A DNA stretch of 64,000 nt from assembly GCF_036785885.1 (NCBI RefSeq), contig NC_092312.1, positions 18,866,001 through 18,930,000 of the forward strand, given 5' to 3'. This DNA comes from Coffea arabica (Eukaryota > Streptophyta > Magnoliopsida > Gentianales > Rubiaceae). The translations under genes and the position numbers were made by a program. Below the pieces are notes generated by a model. The model had not been told where the DNA came from. It was given only the letters and a program-made list of their open reading frames with translations, and ran no database searches. Positions 1 to 10,796 of this stretch are shown here, in pieces (position 1 is the stretch's first letter; every line of letters starts with the position of its first letter).

Positions 1-957
1 ATTCAGGGGAATGTGATTCGGTCGGACTCGGGGCCTGCAATCGTCCCGGACGATTTTGGTCATTTTCAATTACGCATAATTTTTTTTGTATATTGTGTAA
101 CTTTTTTTGCATATCGTGTAACTTTAGAGCAAATTTTTATGAGATTCACACATGGCGTGGAAATCGAGTTACAACTTGTAATCTCAGTCATACAAATTTT
201 GGAGGTCAGACTATGACCATTAACCGTTCAAGGACGGTCATCGGTACGACCGTCCCTGCCTCATTTCTGATTCGGAAACCTTTTTATATGTTTCTTGGGT
301 TTTAGTTCCGTTCAAGATTTTGATTGGGATGAGGCGTGCGGACCCAACAAAATCAATAATATGGTAGTGTTTATTAATGGACAATCAATAATATAAAAAG
401 AAAAAAAGTAATTTTCCAACGGAGAGAAATAGAAGATTGGCATTTATTTAATTTAACAGACGCTATTGATTTTCAAATCGCCTTTGCCAACTCTTTGCAA
501 TAGTATTACGTTTGATGAGGGATAGTTTCAATCTTTGTTTACTTTTTAAATTGTTATTGTTTTAATTTTCAGGAAAAAAATTAAAATTCTTTATAATTTT
601 TAACGTACATCGTTCAACCTACCCATAAATTTTAATACATTCTTCCAACAATCATTAACATCATTGGATCCCTACTCCCTCACCCCAAAAAAAAAAAAAA
701 AACTATTAGAAAATGTAATGAAAATCTTATTTTGAAAATATTCCCTTCACATAATTAATCTTAATTTGCAAATATTTTCCTTCACAGAATTTCGTGTATA
801 TAGTCATTCAAATTTTTAGTATATATAAAAAAAAAATCTCCAACTTAAATGACAGTACATACTAAAGCAAAATCAAATACAGTCAAGGTGTGATATTTTA
901 GTACTATTTATATAGATTTCATACGTAGAATTCTGGCGACAAAACCCATAGCAGTAG
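1..957. other. Intergenic, upstream of RMD5 gene
   Basis: No gene is recognised here. The stretch is AT-rich with poly-A tracts near 685-702 and 825-836. The short open frames at its left end have no recognisable protein character. It probably contains the distal promoter of the RMD5-type gene that follows. Confidence 0.6.
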
Positions 958-967
958 CACACGTGTG
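958..967. promoter_or_regulatory. G-box-like palindrome CACACGTGTG
   Basis: A perfect 10-base palindrome with an ACGT core lies about 940 bases upstream of the RMD5 start codon and just before the likely first non-coding exon. ACGT-core palindromes are bound by plant bZIP and bHLH factors. Function here is inferred from motif and position only. Confidence 0.35.
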
Positions 968-1078
968 CCGTTCGTCGGCGAATTGGACTCCCACAGTCTA
1001 CGAGTTGCCCTCGATAGTCTGCTCTTCGCTTCCTCACACAGAGTTCTCTAATCCCCCGACTCTCCCAGCCGTATTTAG

Positions 1079-1893
1079 GTACTGTAACTTTTATTCTTTC
1101 CTCGTATTTATTTAATTCCCTGCACCCTTTCCCGTTTCCGATTACATGATCATTTTCTTGCCTAAATAATACACCACAATTGCAGGATTACATGGTTACT
1201 GCTTCTTGCTTTGCCAACTAATTGGGAATTCTGATAATCTGTTTCTTTTCATTTTCCTATGCCAATATGGGTTTATTTATTTACTGGAGACTCCTCCCCA
1301 GGTGACGACGATCATAGGCCTTTTTCTTTTTCTAATTAAGTTAAGAAATATTTGGTTAGTGAGTTGTGTGCAGGGTTTAGAGGCTTATTTGGTGGAAGTC
1401 ATCGCCATTTTCTTTTTGCATCTGACTTAGTTCTTGCATGATCGGCTGTTGGGTTTTTGGACCCTGGCAAAAAAGGAATTATTTATGATGTTAAGGGGGA
1501 AAATACTACAAAAAATTTTAAGTGATAGAATCATTTTGGAAAGCTATTATTTGGTGCATGGCTTTCAAGTGTTCCATTAATGACAGGTGACATCGTGTTG
1601 GCGACCTACAAGCGTGTTAGCTATTCTTGCTTTGATTATTTGTGTATTTTCAAATTTGAGATTTGATGTATCTGGTGATCAGAGGAAGATTGGAAGGGGA
1701 CTAGTGTTTAATGATAATATCTTGTCTGGTATATAATTTGATTCCACGAGCATGCAAATCGGATACATCAGGAGCTGAAGTTGGATTTTCTTTCTGAGTG
1801 TCTGTTAACTTGGAGATGTGTGGATGGTTCAAATCCTTTTCTTATTACACATTTATTTTGTGATGAGTCAAATTTTCATGTAACCTGTTGCAG
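1079..1893 (+). other. Probable 5'UTR intron of RMD5 gene
   Basis: A donor (TTTAG then GTACTG) at 1079 and a pyrimidine-rich acceptor (cctgttgcag) ending at 1893 bracket about 815 bases without a convincing coding frame. The first coding exon opens a few bases after the acceptor, so a non-coding first exon ending near 1078 is likely. The transcription start is not visible. A cDNA would settle it. Confidence 0.45.
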
Positions 1894-1899
1894 GAATTT

Positions 1900-3117
1900 A
1901 TGAGCACCAGCAGTCTGGAAATGCCGCTGAGTTCTTTGAGAGATGCATTTGATCGAGTTGGTAAGAAGCAAAAATTATCTATTTCCAAATCCCAGGAAGT
2001 GATTGACCAGGTCAGGCATGAAGTTGAACAGGCATTGGTTGACATTCAATCAGATCATGTTGCTACCTGGGCTTTAGTAGACATTCAATCTGATGATGTT
2101 GCTACATCTCCAATCGATCAGAGATCTATTCTTGATGAACTTAGAAATAAGCTCAATATGATTGCCCCCTTGAATCAGCTAGAGGGATCACAGAAAGAGT
2201 TAAACCTAAGTCTGAACAAGTACCAGAAGGTCCTTGACAAGACTCTAAATCCTGATATATCAAAGGCTTATAGGAATGTTGATTTTGATCCACACACCTT
2301 ACATCAGATCATCCTCAACCATTTTTACCGTGAAGGTTTGTTTGATGTTGCTGATTCCTTAATACAAGAGGCTGGAGAACCAGAGGCCATTTCACTTAGA
2401 TTGAAGTTCGTTGAGCTGCATGAAATTCTTGAGGCTATGAAATTGAGGAACCTGGAGCCTGCTCTGCAGTGGGTTTCTGAAAACTTTGAACAACTGAAAG
2501 AATGTGGTTTGTTCCTTAAGCTAAAACTTCATAAGCTGCAGTTTGTGGAGATTTTGCAGAAAAGATGCCAAGCAGATGCACTTGACTATGCCAAAACATA
2601 TCTTGCTCCTTTGGCTTCTGTTCACATGGACGAAATACAGAAGCTCATGGGTTGTCTCTTGTGGGTAGGAAAGCTGGACTCATCGCCTTATTCTGAGTTG
2701 GTTGACCCAAGCAACTGGGAGAAAATGACAGAGGAAATAACTGAGCAGTTTTGCAGTTTCTTGGGGCAGTCATCGCCAAGTCCTCTGAGTGTGGCTCTAG
2801 CTGCTGGGATTGAAGGTTTGCCTACCTTGTTGAAGTTGGCAACTGTAATGGCTGCAAAGAAACAGGAGTGGCTAGCAATGAAGCAGTTGCCAGTACCAGT
2901 GGAGTTGGGGAAGGAATTTCAATATCACTCAATATTTGTCTGCCCAGTTAGTAGGGAGCAAGGCAGTGAAGAGAATCCACCCATGTTATTGCCCTGCGGT
3001 CACGTCCTCTGCAAGCACTCAATCCATAAGCTATCTAAAAACAGTACGCGGAGCTTCAAGTGTCCATACTGTCCGCAGGATGCTTCAGTTACACAGTGTA
3101 GACAGCTGTTCTTTTGA
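1900..3117 (+). CDS. RMD5: RMD5/RMND5-type subunit of GID/CTLH E3 ubiquitin ligase
   Basis: One coding exon gives 405 residues. Domains in order: an N-terminal helical region (residues about 1-120), a LisH-like segment beginning HQIILNHFYREGLFDVADSL (about 134-158), CTLH (about 161-223), CRA (about 230-330) and a C-terminal degenerate RING (about 347-395) with CPVS, LPCGHVLCKHSI and FKCPYCP. This is the order found in yeast Rmd5/Gid2 and animal RMND5, the RING partner of Gid9/MAEA in the GID/CTLH ligase, which marks proteins for the proteasome. The first RING half is atypical, as is usual for Rmd5. The start at 1900 is the first ATG after the acceptor at 1893; an ATG at 1921 is an alternative. 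Oddity: residues 45-57 and 58-70 form a diverged tandem duplication (each begins ALVDIQSD). Family length is usually about 380-390, so the duplication accounts for part of the excess. Confidence 0.93.
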   Translation: MSTSSLEMPLSSLRDAFDRVGKKQKLSISKSQEVIDQVRHEVEQALVDIQSDHVATWALVDIQSDDVATSPIDQRSILDELRNKLNMIAPLNQLEGSQKELNLSLNKYQKVLDKTLNPDISKAYRNVDFDPHTLHQIILNHFYREGLFDVADSLIQEAGEPEAISLRLKFVELHEILEAMKLRNLEPALQWVSENFEQLKECGLFLKLKLHKLQFVEILQKRCQADALDYAKTYLAPLASVHMDEIQKLMGCLLWVGKLDSSPYSELVDPSNWEKMTEEITEQFCSFLGQSSPSPLSVALAAGIEGLPTLLKLATVMAAKKQEWLAMKQLPVPVELGKEFQYHSIFVCPVSREQGSEENPPMLLPCGHVLCKHSIHKLSKNSTRSFKCPYCPQDASVTQCRQLFF

Positions 3118-4005
3118 TATGGACTCCCCGCGTCACTGCTTTTCCGTAAAAATGTCTTAGGGTGGTTTTTTAAGTGGTATTTTATGGAGTTTTGTGCATA
3201 GAATTCTTTAAAAGTTTGATGGCTTCTGTACCTAGTAGCATATGTTTTTGACAGGGTCTTGACCGTGCATGAGATACTACTATGTCCGGCAATTCATGCT
3301 TCTCATTGGTGTTGGTTAAAGTTAAATAGATTGGTAGAACATGAGGTAGCAATGTTCTCTTGTCACAATATTCTCTCTGTTTACTGTGCAGAGAGAATGG
3401 AGCCTTTGGCTTCTCATTTGCTCTTGCTGCTGGGTGTTACAGTGTGATCGCCAGCATGCGCTTCCCAGTCCTTAGCTGCACTAAATATTTTTCCACTGGC
3501 ATCTTGTTCCTTTGAGCTCTGTGGCAAATCCATATCTCATCCCAAAACTATCTTAATCCTGTTTGTTTCTGGAAAAAAAATTTTAAAAAAATTCTAATTT
3601 AATAAGTAGCAAGGAATTCTTCCTAACCATTTTAACGGTTCTTTATTGAGCCATTGGGGAAAATTCAAGAGCTTTCATTCTATTTCTTGGACACGCTAGG
3701 ATTTGTTCAAACAATGGCAAAAGTTGCGCTTATGTTGAAAGCATCTAGCAGTTGGAGGTCTGCACCAAGGGAAAAAGAAAAATAGAGTCTCAAGGCAAAC
3801 TAGCTGGAGGTCTGTACTAAGGGGGAAAAAAATAGAGTCTTGAGGCAAACTGGCGTTTGCCCTTCTCTACTGACAGAAAGAATGATCAATAGAAGCTAAC
3901 GATTCCAGCTGCCGAGACACAGTTTCAGAGGGATTCTCATGCATGGAACGTTAACATTTCCAAAATGGATGACGAAACAAAAAAGAATCCTAAAATACAT
4001 AAACC
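3118..4005. other. Convergent 3' region between RMD5 and the plastid-protein gene
   Basis: This holds the 3'UTR of the RMD5 gene and probably that of the opposing gene that ends at 4006. A diverged 52-base tandem duplication lies at about 3753-3856. No further coding signal is convincing. Confidence 0.6.
3753..3856. repeat. Two-copy 52-bp tandem duplication
   Basis: Copies at 3753-3804 and 3805-3856 both begin TGGAGGTCTG, run through a purine-rich AAGGG stretch, and contain ATAGAGTCT and AGGCAAACT. They differ at several positions and by a short indel, so the duplication is not very recent. Confidence 0.8.
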
Positions 4006-4545
4006 TTATCCTTTACTGCTCGAATCGTGTCCTGAGAATCCTATTAATTTTCTCAAACTAGGAAATAACATTGTACCAGAATCAACCAGGGCCTTTTTCT
4101 CATCAACCAAGTATTCATCAACTAATTCTTTGACAGATCTAGCAGACAAGGGATGAAAGTTATCACTCCATTCAGAAACAAACCCATTAACCACAGCCCA
4201 CTTTTCATCTTCGCTCAATTTCCTCCATTTCTTCCCGGCTTCTTCAACTTTCGAGCCCATGTAGCTGCTCAACTCATTAAACAAGAGTTCTCTGCTCTTA
4301 TTCAAGGCCTCCTCTCTTTGTACGATTTGAGAGTTCAATTTTTCAACCTCTCTGGCCAACTTTAATGCAAGCTCTGCGTCGCTCAAGCTGTTATTGCCGC
4401 TGGTGCATGAAATCGAGAATCGAAGCCTCGACGATGTGTTAATGAGCTGGGGCCTGGAGGAAGAATACGAGAGGAATGTATTGGTTTGGAGTTTTGGGAA
4501 TTGTTGAAGGGGTCTTGGGGCGAAAAGATTAACTCTGAAGGACAT
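4006..4545 (-). CDS. Uncharacterised, probably plastid-targeted protein
   Basis: Intronless, 179 residues. I do not recognise the family by name. Residues 1 to about 48 are rich in Ser, Thr, Arg, Pro and Asn with almost no acidic residues and end in RLRFSISCTSG, which resembles a chloroplast transit peptide with a cleavage site near ISC. The mature part begins with an acidic helical stretch (SLSDAELALKLAREVEKLNS), with heptad-like spacing through about residue 95. It then has a charged segment, KKWRKLSEDEKWAVVNGFVS, followed by a C-terminal region ending in SSSKG. No membrane segment or catalytic motif is visible. The short coiled-coil character suggests a structural or binding role, but that is inference. 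Codon use looks ordinary. The start is the only ATG that includes the basic leader. Confidence 0.75.
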   Translation of the reverse strand: MSFRVNLFAPRPLQQFPKLQTNTFLSYSSSRPQLINTSSRLRFSISCTSGNNSLSDAELALKLAREVEKLNSQIVQREEALNKSRELLFNELSSYMGSKVEEAGKKWRKLSEDEKWAVVNGFVSEWSDNFHPLSARSVKELVDEYLVDEKKALVDSGTMLFPSLRKLIGFSGHDSSSKG

Positions 4546-5852
4546 TGAGAAAAATTTGTGGGTTTAGATCTCTAATACTGAGAGTTGGAGGCTTGATTTG
4601 ATCTTCGTTGGTATGTTATGAAATTTCTGTGAGATTCTTGATTTGAGTCGGCGTCAGGCGGTTCACCTTCGGTTTCTTCCGGCAGTTAGAGCAATTTGGT
4701 CAATTAGCCTCCTGCTCGCAAGCTTTCATACGAATTCATACTCTTGGTCAATTCTGCGAACCAACCACGCCAGTGCCACCAGGGAGGGACTTAAGTCCTC
4801 ATTGGACTGTAGGTGAAGGTTCAAATTTCGCCCGTAGCGAAAAAAATCTAAGAATTATGTCATAACACTCCCTTAATTTAGTTGAATCTGTATACTCACT
4901 AATCCCCTACCACAGCCTCCTTAGCCTCACGTCTCCCCTAGATTAGGATAGAGTAGGAAGGTCAATTCTGCGAACGACTCTTGTAGTTTTGGGCCTCTTG
5001 GGCTTTCACCTCCCCGCCCAGCATGTCCATTGAGGACGGCATTTTAGAAAATGATGTCATTTCTCTTTTGAGCAAATTTTGCGAGGCTTTATTTGGTAAA
5101 GCATGAATAATGTTGCAGTAGTTAGCATCAAGCCAAATAATAATTTTCAATCCAATGGAGCTGATAGGTAGGCCTCCTAAACCTCGTAACGTGCACATCA
5201 GATTTTCAGCGAATGCAATAAAACAAATACTATACAGTGCTCTTTAACTCGGCCGCATCAAGAACCACTTGTGCAGAGGTGCCCTCGGCCGAATCAGATT
5301 TGCTTTCAGGATGCCTATACGATTATTGCATGTACGATGGGATTTCAAAGCACTGACAGGCAAAGGGCAAGATGTATTAACTAGAACCCAGATAAAGAAT
5401 AAATGAATCATGAACAACAATAAATTAGTTATGTGTTGTGGATGATACAGATCAATCCAATCTAAGTTTCATCTCAGCTGTCAACCTATGTAGCTTTTAC
5501 TTGTTCACCATCTCTATTTGCATCTCCAGCAGCCTCATCCCCAGGAAGGGGATAAAGAAGGGAACTGGAAAATATTTCACATGACAATGTGCTCAAGGTA
5601 AGTCTGGTTACATTCCCTATCCCCACCCATAAATGAAAGCAAAACGGGGTGAAGAATAATAGTTCTTATATTGTTCCTTCAGACTCCATAGCTGCTGCAT
5701 GATGGTGCTCTGCAGAAGCCTCAACAATCTGATGTTACAAATCTAACTGCCAAATCGCATTTCACTACAGTTATGCATCTGGAGCAGCAGCTGCAGAAAC
5801 TTCAGTATGATTTTCCCAGAAACGGTAGACCTCCACATGAAGCCTGCAGCAA
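4546..5852. other. Intergenic with SINE insertion
   Basis: This lies between the divergent promoter side of the plastid-protein gene and the 3' end of the TBL gene. It carries one well-defined SINE (annotated separately). The part nearest 5853 probably contains the TBL 3'UTR. No other gene is seen. Confidence 0.6.
4762..4959 (+). mobile_element. SINE (tRNA-derived type) with 16-bp target-site duplication
   Basis: The element is flanked by identical 16-base direct repeats (GGTCAATTCTGCGAAC) at 4746-4761 and 4960-4975. About 55 bases in is GGTTCAAATTTCGCCC, a good match to the B box of a tRNA-like Pol III promoter (GGTTCRANNCC). The 198-base length, internal promoter and long variable TSD fit a plant SINE. 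The 3' end (GATTAGGATAGAGTAGGAA) has no long A tail, as in some plant SINE families. A related 3' end occurs near 44650-44755 on the other strand. The intact TSD suggests a fairly recent insertion. Confidence 0.8.
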
Positions 5853-8800
5853 TTACCCACTTCCCAGGTGATAATGGATCAGCTGTGACAAGATATCAAC
5901 CCATGTGTCAGGAACACCTGGAAGGCACCAGTGCATGCAGTCCTGACCCCATTCAGCCACCGCGTCCTTCTTTCCCAACCAAATTGCTGGATGGGCATCT
6001 GATCTGTACTCGCTCATATGAGTCAGATCAAGTGTTTTGATATCTGTGCCTTTCAATGCCTCCTGGATTAGATGATTAAGCAGTCTGGCTTCTTTGTTTA
6101 CACCATTGTTGCTGGGGTTGAACCACAAGTCAAGCTGTTCAGGTATCAGGAGGAAACTGTTCTTAGCTATATTATAGGAAAAGACTGCTGCTGAAGATAA
6201 TTTCCTCTATTGAAATCATCCTCTTCCTATTTGCAGTAACAGTCCTTGAAAGAGAAGAACGCTTCAAAAGGACACAAACTACAGAATATCTCTAAATGCT
6301 TGAAAATAGTAACCTAGGCTTTTAAAGACAAAAACTTTGAAACAATTTAATCTTATTTTGACATATTTTCAAAAGAAAACTGAAATGTCCAGGCAAGGAA
6401 GAGTAGAAGACCAAAACAATAAAAGGTAACAAGCTGGTAGCATGCACGATTTATACCTGAGGTTCTTCGAGAGGCTCATCAAACACGCAACTACCATTTT
6501 GATTCCATTCACCACCATGAAAATGTCTTGGTGATTGCAACCGCCAAAACTTCAGTGTCTTTTCAGGGAATTTTTCCCATATGTGAGCAACCATAGATTT
6601 AAGAACAACTTTAAGTCCATCCAACATTTCAAAGGGAGGATGTATTGGTTTCCCAGCCTTATAAAATACAAGTGGAGTCTCTCTAGGAAACTTATCGTAG
6701 CCCCACCTGGAGAAGATAACCCATCAGAACAAAAACCAAACACGTCTGAAAAGGATCAGCCATATCTGTTCCTAGATTTCCATAAACAGAAAAGGATCAG
6801 CCAAGCTTCAAATGTTACTATCATATATCTCCAAGTTGAATTGAAAATCATCATATAGCACCAACAAAAGAAGCACACTACTGACTGCCCAAACAGCACC
6901 GAAGGATTGATGTAACAAATATTCAGGACAAGGCAGAATTACTGCATCATATTAATGATGATGTATGAACTTAAATTCCAGCCTGTAATATATGTTTTTG
7001 CGTCTTGCAAGGATATTTCTATTCACAAGGCTAAACTGGTTGAGAATTCATATCAGGATTGATAAGTAATACAAAAACTTGGCTATTCTATTAACTTTGA
7101 GGGAAAAAAGAACGTAGAATTACCAATGACCAGTATTGAATACTAAAACATCATAGAAATCAGCAATGTTGGCCCATTCATCTGCAGGAATATCAACATC
7201 CACCCGATATGTTCCTTTTACTCCATCTCCATCAGAAAGCACAGAATCTTTTGGCTGCCACCTTTTTTTAATCAGTAAGAGCAAGTAAGCTTGCCATTTC
7301 CAAAGTAGATGAACAAAATCTCAATGAATAACAGATGAAAGCTGTAAGTCATTTCAGATAGAAAAAAGGGGTCTGTCAATCTTGATGAATTTTCAAGATC
7401 AAACCCAACTTTTGTCACAGTATTACATGATTTGACAACTGGAAGCATGAATGTGATGAATTTATACATTCAAGTTTTTTGTTCAAAACAAAAAATCAAT
7501 CGTCGCAGGACGAAAATCAAGAAGCTGCCATGAGTTAATCAGCTTTTTTGTCGAGTCAAAAACTAGCAACTGTCCTATACTCCTATTTATTACCACCAAA
7601 TGGCAAACATCTAATTGATGTCAGAAATATTCCTCTACTTGCTAAAACAATTACATATAGGTGACCACTGAACAAAATCATGTAACTGTAATACATATTT
7701 ATGATCAAGATCAAACTTTGTCAGCAATATGTGAATACTGCTGCAGGCGCAAGAGTGTTCCCGCTGGTTAATTAGTGACATATTGCAATGTAGATTGTAG
7801 TTTCCAAACACTAAATGCATCACAAGATGGATTATAAGACCCATGCATTTTTTGCAATTTAAGAAAAGAAGAGTAAAGTAACAACTTCAAAGATGCCGTT
7901 CCATTTAGCCATCTATACTGAAAAAAGGTAATAAAATAACCAAAAGTTATTAATACAATCGGGAAAAATAACTAAAAAATGATGTAGGACATTTATGGTT
8001 TTGGATCAGATTATTTTCGACAAGCAGCTGCTTAAGTTGCTCTACTTCCTCTTTTTCTTTCCCGTCACTTCTAGCTTAGAAAAGCAGAATAGGAAACAAG
8101 ATGAAACACAAAATCATCCATACCCATATGCTTGCAAACATATCTTCTTGGTAATGCTTCATCCTTTTTCCCCACAGCAGATTCTTGAGATGCATATAAA
8201 GGCCAATCAAACATTTCAAGTTTATTTTTTTGATTATACATATCAAGTTCGTTTCCAGTGAAAGTTGGCATCTTTGTCGAAATTAACGAGACAAGGACGA
8301 AATCTAAGCAGAATTTAACTTCAAGATAACCAAATAAATGTACTGAAAAATTGAAAACGAAAAGAAAAGGCAACAAATTCAGTATACTCACTGGTATTTG
8401 GCCAGCAAAACAGCACGATGATAAGCAACAGTAACATTGAACATAGGAAAATAAGCTCCTCTCCAAGCCCCTTTCCTCTTCCACTTCTTAGCACCCTCGT
8501 CAGCCACTCTCAAAATACACAATAAAGAAACCAAAAAATTCTCGTTCAACGAATCCCCGACAAGCCCAATGTTCTTGTTTCTCATCATACCCAAGAACTT
8601 CTCCGGGTCAACCCGGTTCAAAACACAGTCTCGGGGCTCCCATCTCCAAGAATTGATCCGACCCATGTGAGCCCTTTGGTTTCTGAGGCAATTCCAGGCG
8701 TTTCTGTGAAAAGGGCAGGTCTCATCGTACATGGGCTTGCGATTTGGGTCGGTTACCCACTTGCCTTCGAAGATGCTGCATGGGTTTGGGTTTGGGTCCG

Positions 8801-8942
8801 GGTGTGGGGCTGAAATTGCAATCTGGGATTTGTTTGCGGGTCCTGAGGGAGTATAGAGGAGGGTAGTGGAATAGATGAAAAGGAGGACGAAGGCTGGTAA
8901 GATTAGCCGGGTAAAGAACCTGGAATTCAACTTAGATGCCAT
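5853..8942 (-). CDS. TBL12: Trichome birefringence-like (TBL12/13-type) wall polysaccharide O-acetyltransferase
   Basis: Four coding exons (8942-8392, 7261-7124, 6706-6457, 6134-5853; 1221 bases) give 406 residues. Order of parts: a basic N-terminus with one membrane anchor (residues about 11-30, type II, Golgi), a short Pro/Asn-rich stem, a PMR5N domain with conserved Cys (CSIFEGKWV, CPFHRNAWNC), then the PC-esterase domain. That domain has the GDS motif in VGDSLNENF at 129-131 and the DxxH motif DCMHWCLPG at 378-381. GDS Ser with Asp and His of DxxH form the catalytic triad by which TBL proteins acetylate xylan, mannan or pectin. The reading YDVLVFNTGHWWGYDKFP spans introns 2 and 3, and all junctions keep frame with GT-AG sites. 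Assignment to the TBL12/13 subgroup rests on similarity and on the neighbouring phosphatase gene. Its exact substrate is not predictable. Confidence 0.93.
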
Positions 8943-9756
8943 TGCAAATCATCCTGCAGCACGAGGAGAATGCAGGCGATTCTGGAGCGGAGGAGAAAAC
9001 AAATTGAACCAAAACGACGCCGTTCGTTGATGTCGTTCCAGGTTACAGGATCAGTTCGGAAAGTTTGGCGTGGGGGGAAAGTTTGAAAAGTAGAAAGAAT
9101 TTTAGGGGGGTGAAGGTGCAAACGAATCCAGTTTTTTTTTTTTGGGTCAAAATTCCAATACGAACTCGTATTGATAATCAACCCAAGTTGAACTTGTTTG
9201 GTCAAAATTCCAACTCCAACTTGTATTAACTGATGATTTTAAACTCATGCTTGAGGAGTCAGGTTGAATTCTAGTATGTGAAACTCAAAAATTTGCTAGC
9301 TTTGATTGAATGCAATCAAATTTCATACACACACACACACACGTGTACATGTTCTCTCTCTTTTTTTTTTTTTTTTTAATTTATTAGTATAAAATGTCCT
9401 TTTATCTTTATTTAAAATTATATAAAATATGAATTTATATTTTTTTAATTCAATTATATTCTATTGAACTCAAATTAAGCTGGATTTGGACGAGCTTCAG
9501 TCACTCCTGGAGCTGAATTGGATTTGATTACACGCACGCCTTTCATGTGGGTGTATAAAAAAGCCAGCCAGTCCTTTTCATTCACTGCATTCAGATGTAA
9601 ATCCGGAGCGGAGCGATGAACAGTGTAATTCTTCCGATAATTAGATTCTTGTATCACTTGTCACTTTCTCCATTTTTTTAAAATTAAAAATTTTTAATAA
9701 CAAGTGATACTTATTGTACTACTTGTTATTATTATTATTAAAGGAGGGGGGACTCT
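8943..9756. other. Shared upstream region between TBL and phosphatase genes
   Basis: The two flanking genes diverge, so this 0.8 kb probably contains both promoters. It is AT-rich, with a short (CA)n run at about 9329-9343, a poly-T tract at 9360-9378, and an ATT trinucleotide run at about 9724-9740 just before the first ATG of the phosphatase extension. No separate gene is seen. Confidence 0.55.
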
Positions 9757-10015
9757 ATGACTGTAGCCGCCAGCGCCACCAGTATCTGTATCACTAATAA
9801 CAAGGCCACCACCATTGCAATCGGTGGCGTTGGCGAAGACTCAAGACTGGTGTCTTCATCCCTCCCAGCCTCTTCTGCTTCATTTTCATCGTCGTCAACT
9901 TCATCGTTTCGATTCGGATTATCATCATCGATTCCCTCTACACCGCTCCTAACAATTCCAACTTGTGCAGCTTCCCGGTTGCATCCGCTCCGCCTCCCTC
10001 CTCCTCGTCGATGCT
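9757..10015 (+). other. Candidate upstream exon encoding a transit-peptide-like extension
   Basis: An open frame from ATG 9757 runs to a good donor (GATGCT then GTAAGT) at 10016. Joined to the acceptor ending at 10788, it continues in frame through Phe-Ala-Ser into the phosphatase start at 10797, adding 89 residues. The extension is very rich in Ser, Thr, Ala, Arg and Pro (for example SSSLPASSASFSSSSTSSFR) and ends RLPPPRRC, which looks like a plastid transit peptide. Homologues are usually described as starting at the inner Met, so this may instead be 5'UTR. I cannot decide without transcript or protein evidence. Confidence 0.45.
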
Positions 10016-10796
10016 GTAAGTCCAAAAAGCTCAACCTTTTCTTCTTCCCAATCTGCTCTCTCCATTTTTTTTTTAATTTAAATATAAATTGGAATGTTAC
10101 TGTTCTTTTTGCTCATTTCAGATTCATTTTAGATGAAAAACGCTTAGCTTTTGATATTTTGTCGACATTCTATATACCAGATGTTTTTCCTTTCTGTTTT
10201 CTGCTTTTGGCTTTTCACTCTTCTTTAAGTGAGTAGAATTGATTTTTGTCATCCCAAAACATAATTTGTATGCAGGATTAGAGACTTTAGAGGCGAGGTA
10301 GCTGAGATGTGTATTTGAGGGGCCAACCTCATATTTTTGCCGAACTTTTTTTTCTTTTCTTTTTTTATTTTTTGGTTTCGTGATCTGGCTTTATAAGGAT
10401 TGAAATCATCATTTAAAAATTTTAAGAATATAGTGCAATTTAAAAATTCTTGGGGAGTAAAAGACAGAAAAATGTTTGTTGCCCATGTAGACTGCATGTG
10501 GTTGTCTGGCAGTTACACGGAGCTTCCATTTCCAAAATGCTCAATGGCTGTTCTTTAATTTTGAATTGGTAAGAGTATACCAAGCAGTTCTTTTCCCTGC
10601 TTTGAAATTTGCTCAATCATCACCAAAAACAATTGGTCTTGACGTCCCAGTGTTGGAGCTCTATTGTTCACATGTATCTGTGTTTGTGCCTGCACAATGT
10701 TGCCAAGAGTTTTTATGCCATATAGCATTTTTGGGAGCTACTTTCTGAGATTTTATTTTGTGAATGGATCTTTTTTTGTTTCTTACAGTTGCTAGC

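Noticed and set aside
4814-4830. GGTTCAAATTTCGCCC as part of a tRNA gene
   Set aside because: No cloverleaf can be drawn around it, and the 16-bp target duplications show it is the internal promoter of a SINE.
9757-10236. 159-residue frame as a gene of its own
   Set aside because: A strong splice donor at 10016 interrupts it and the downstream part is intron-like. The front is better treated as a candidate leader exon of the phosphatase.
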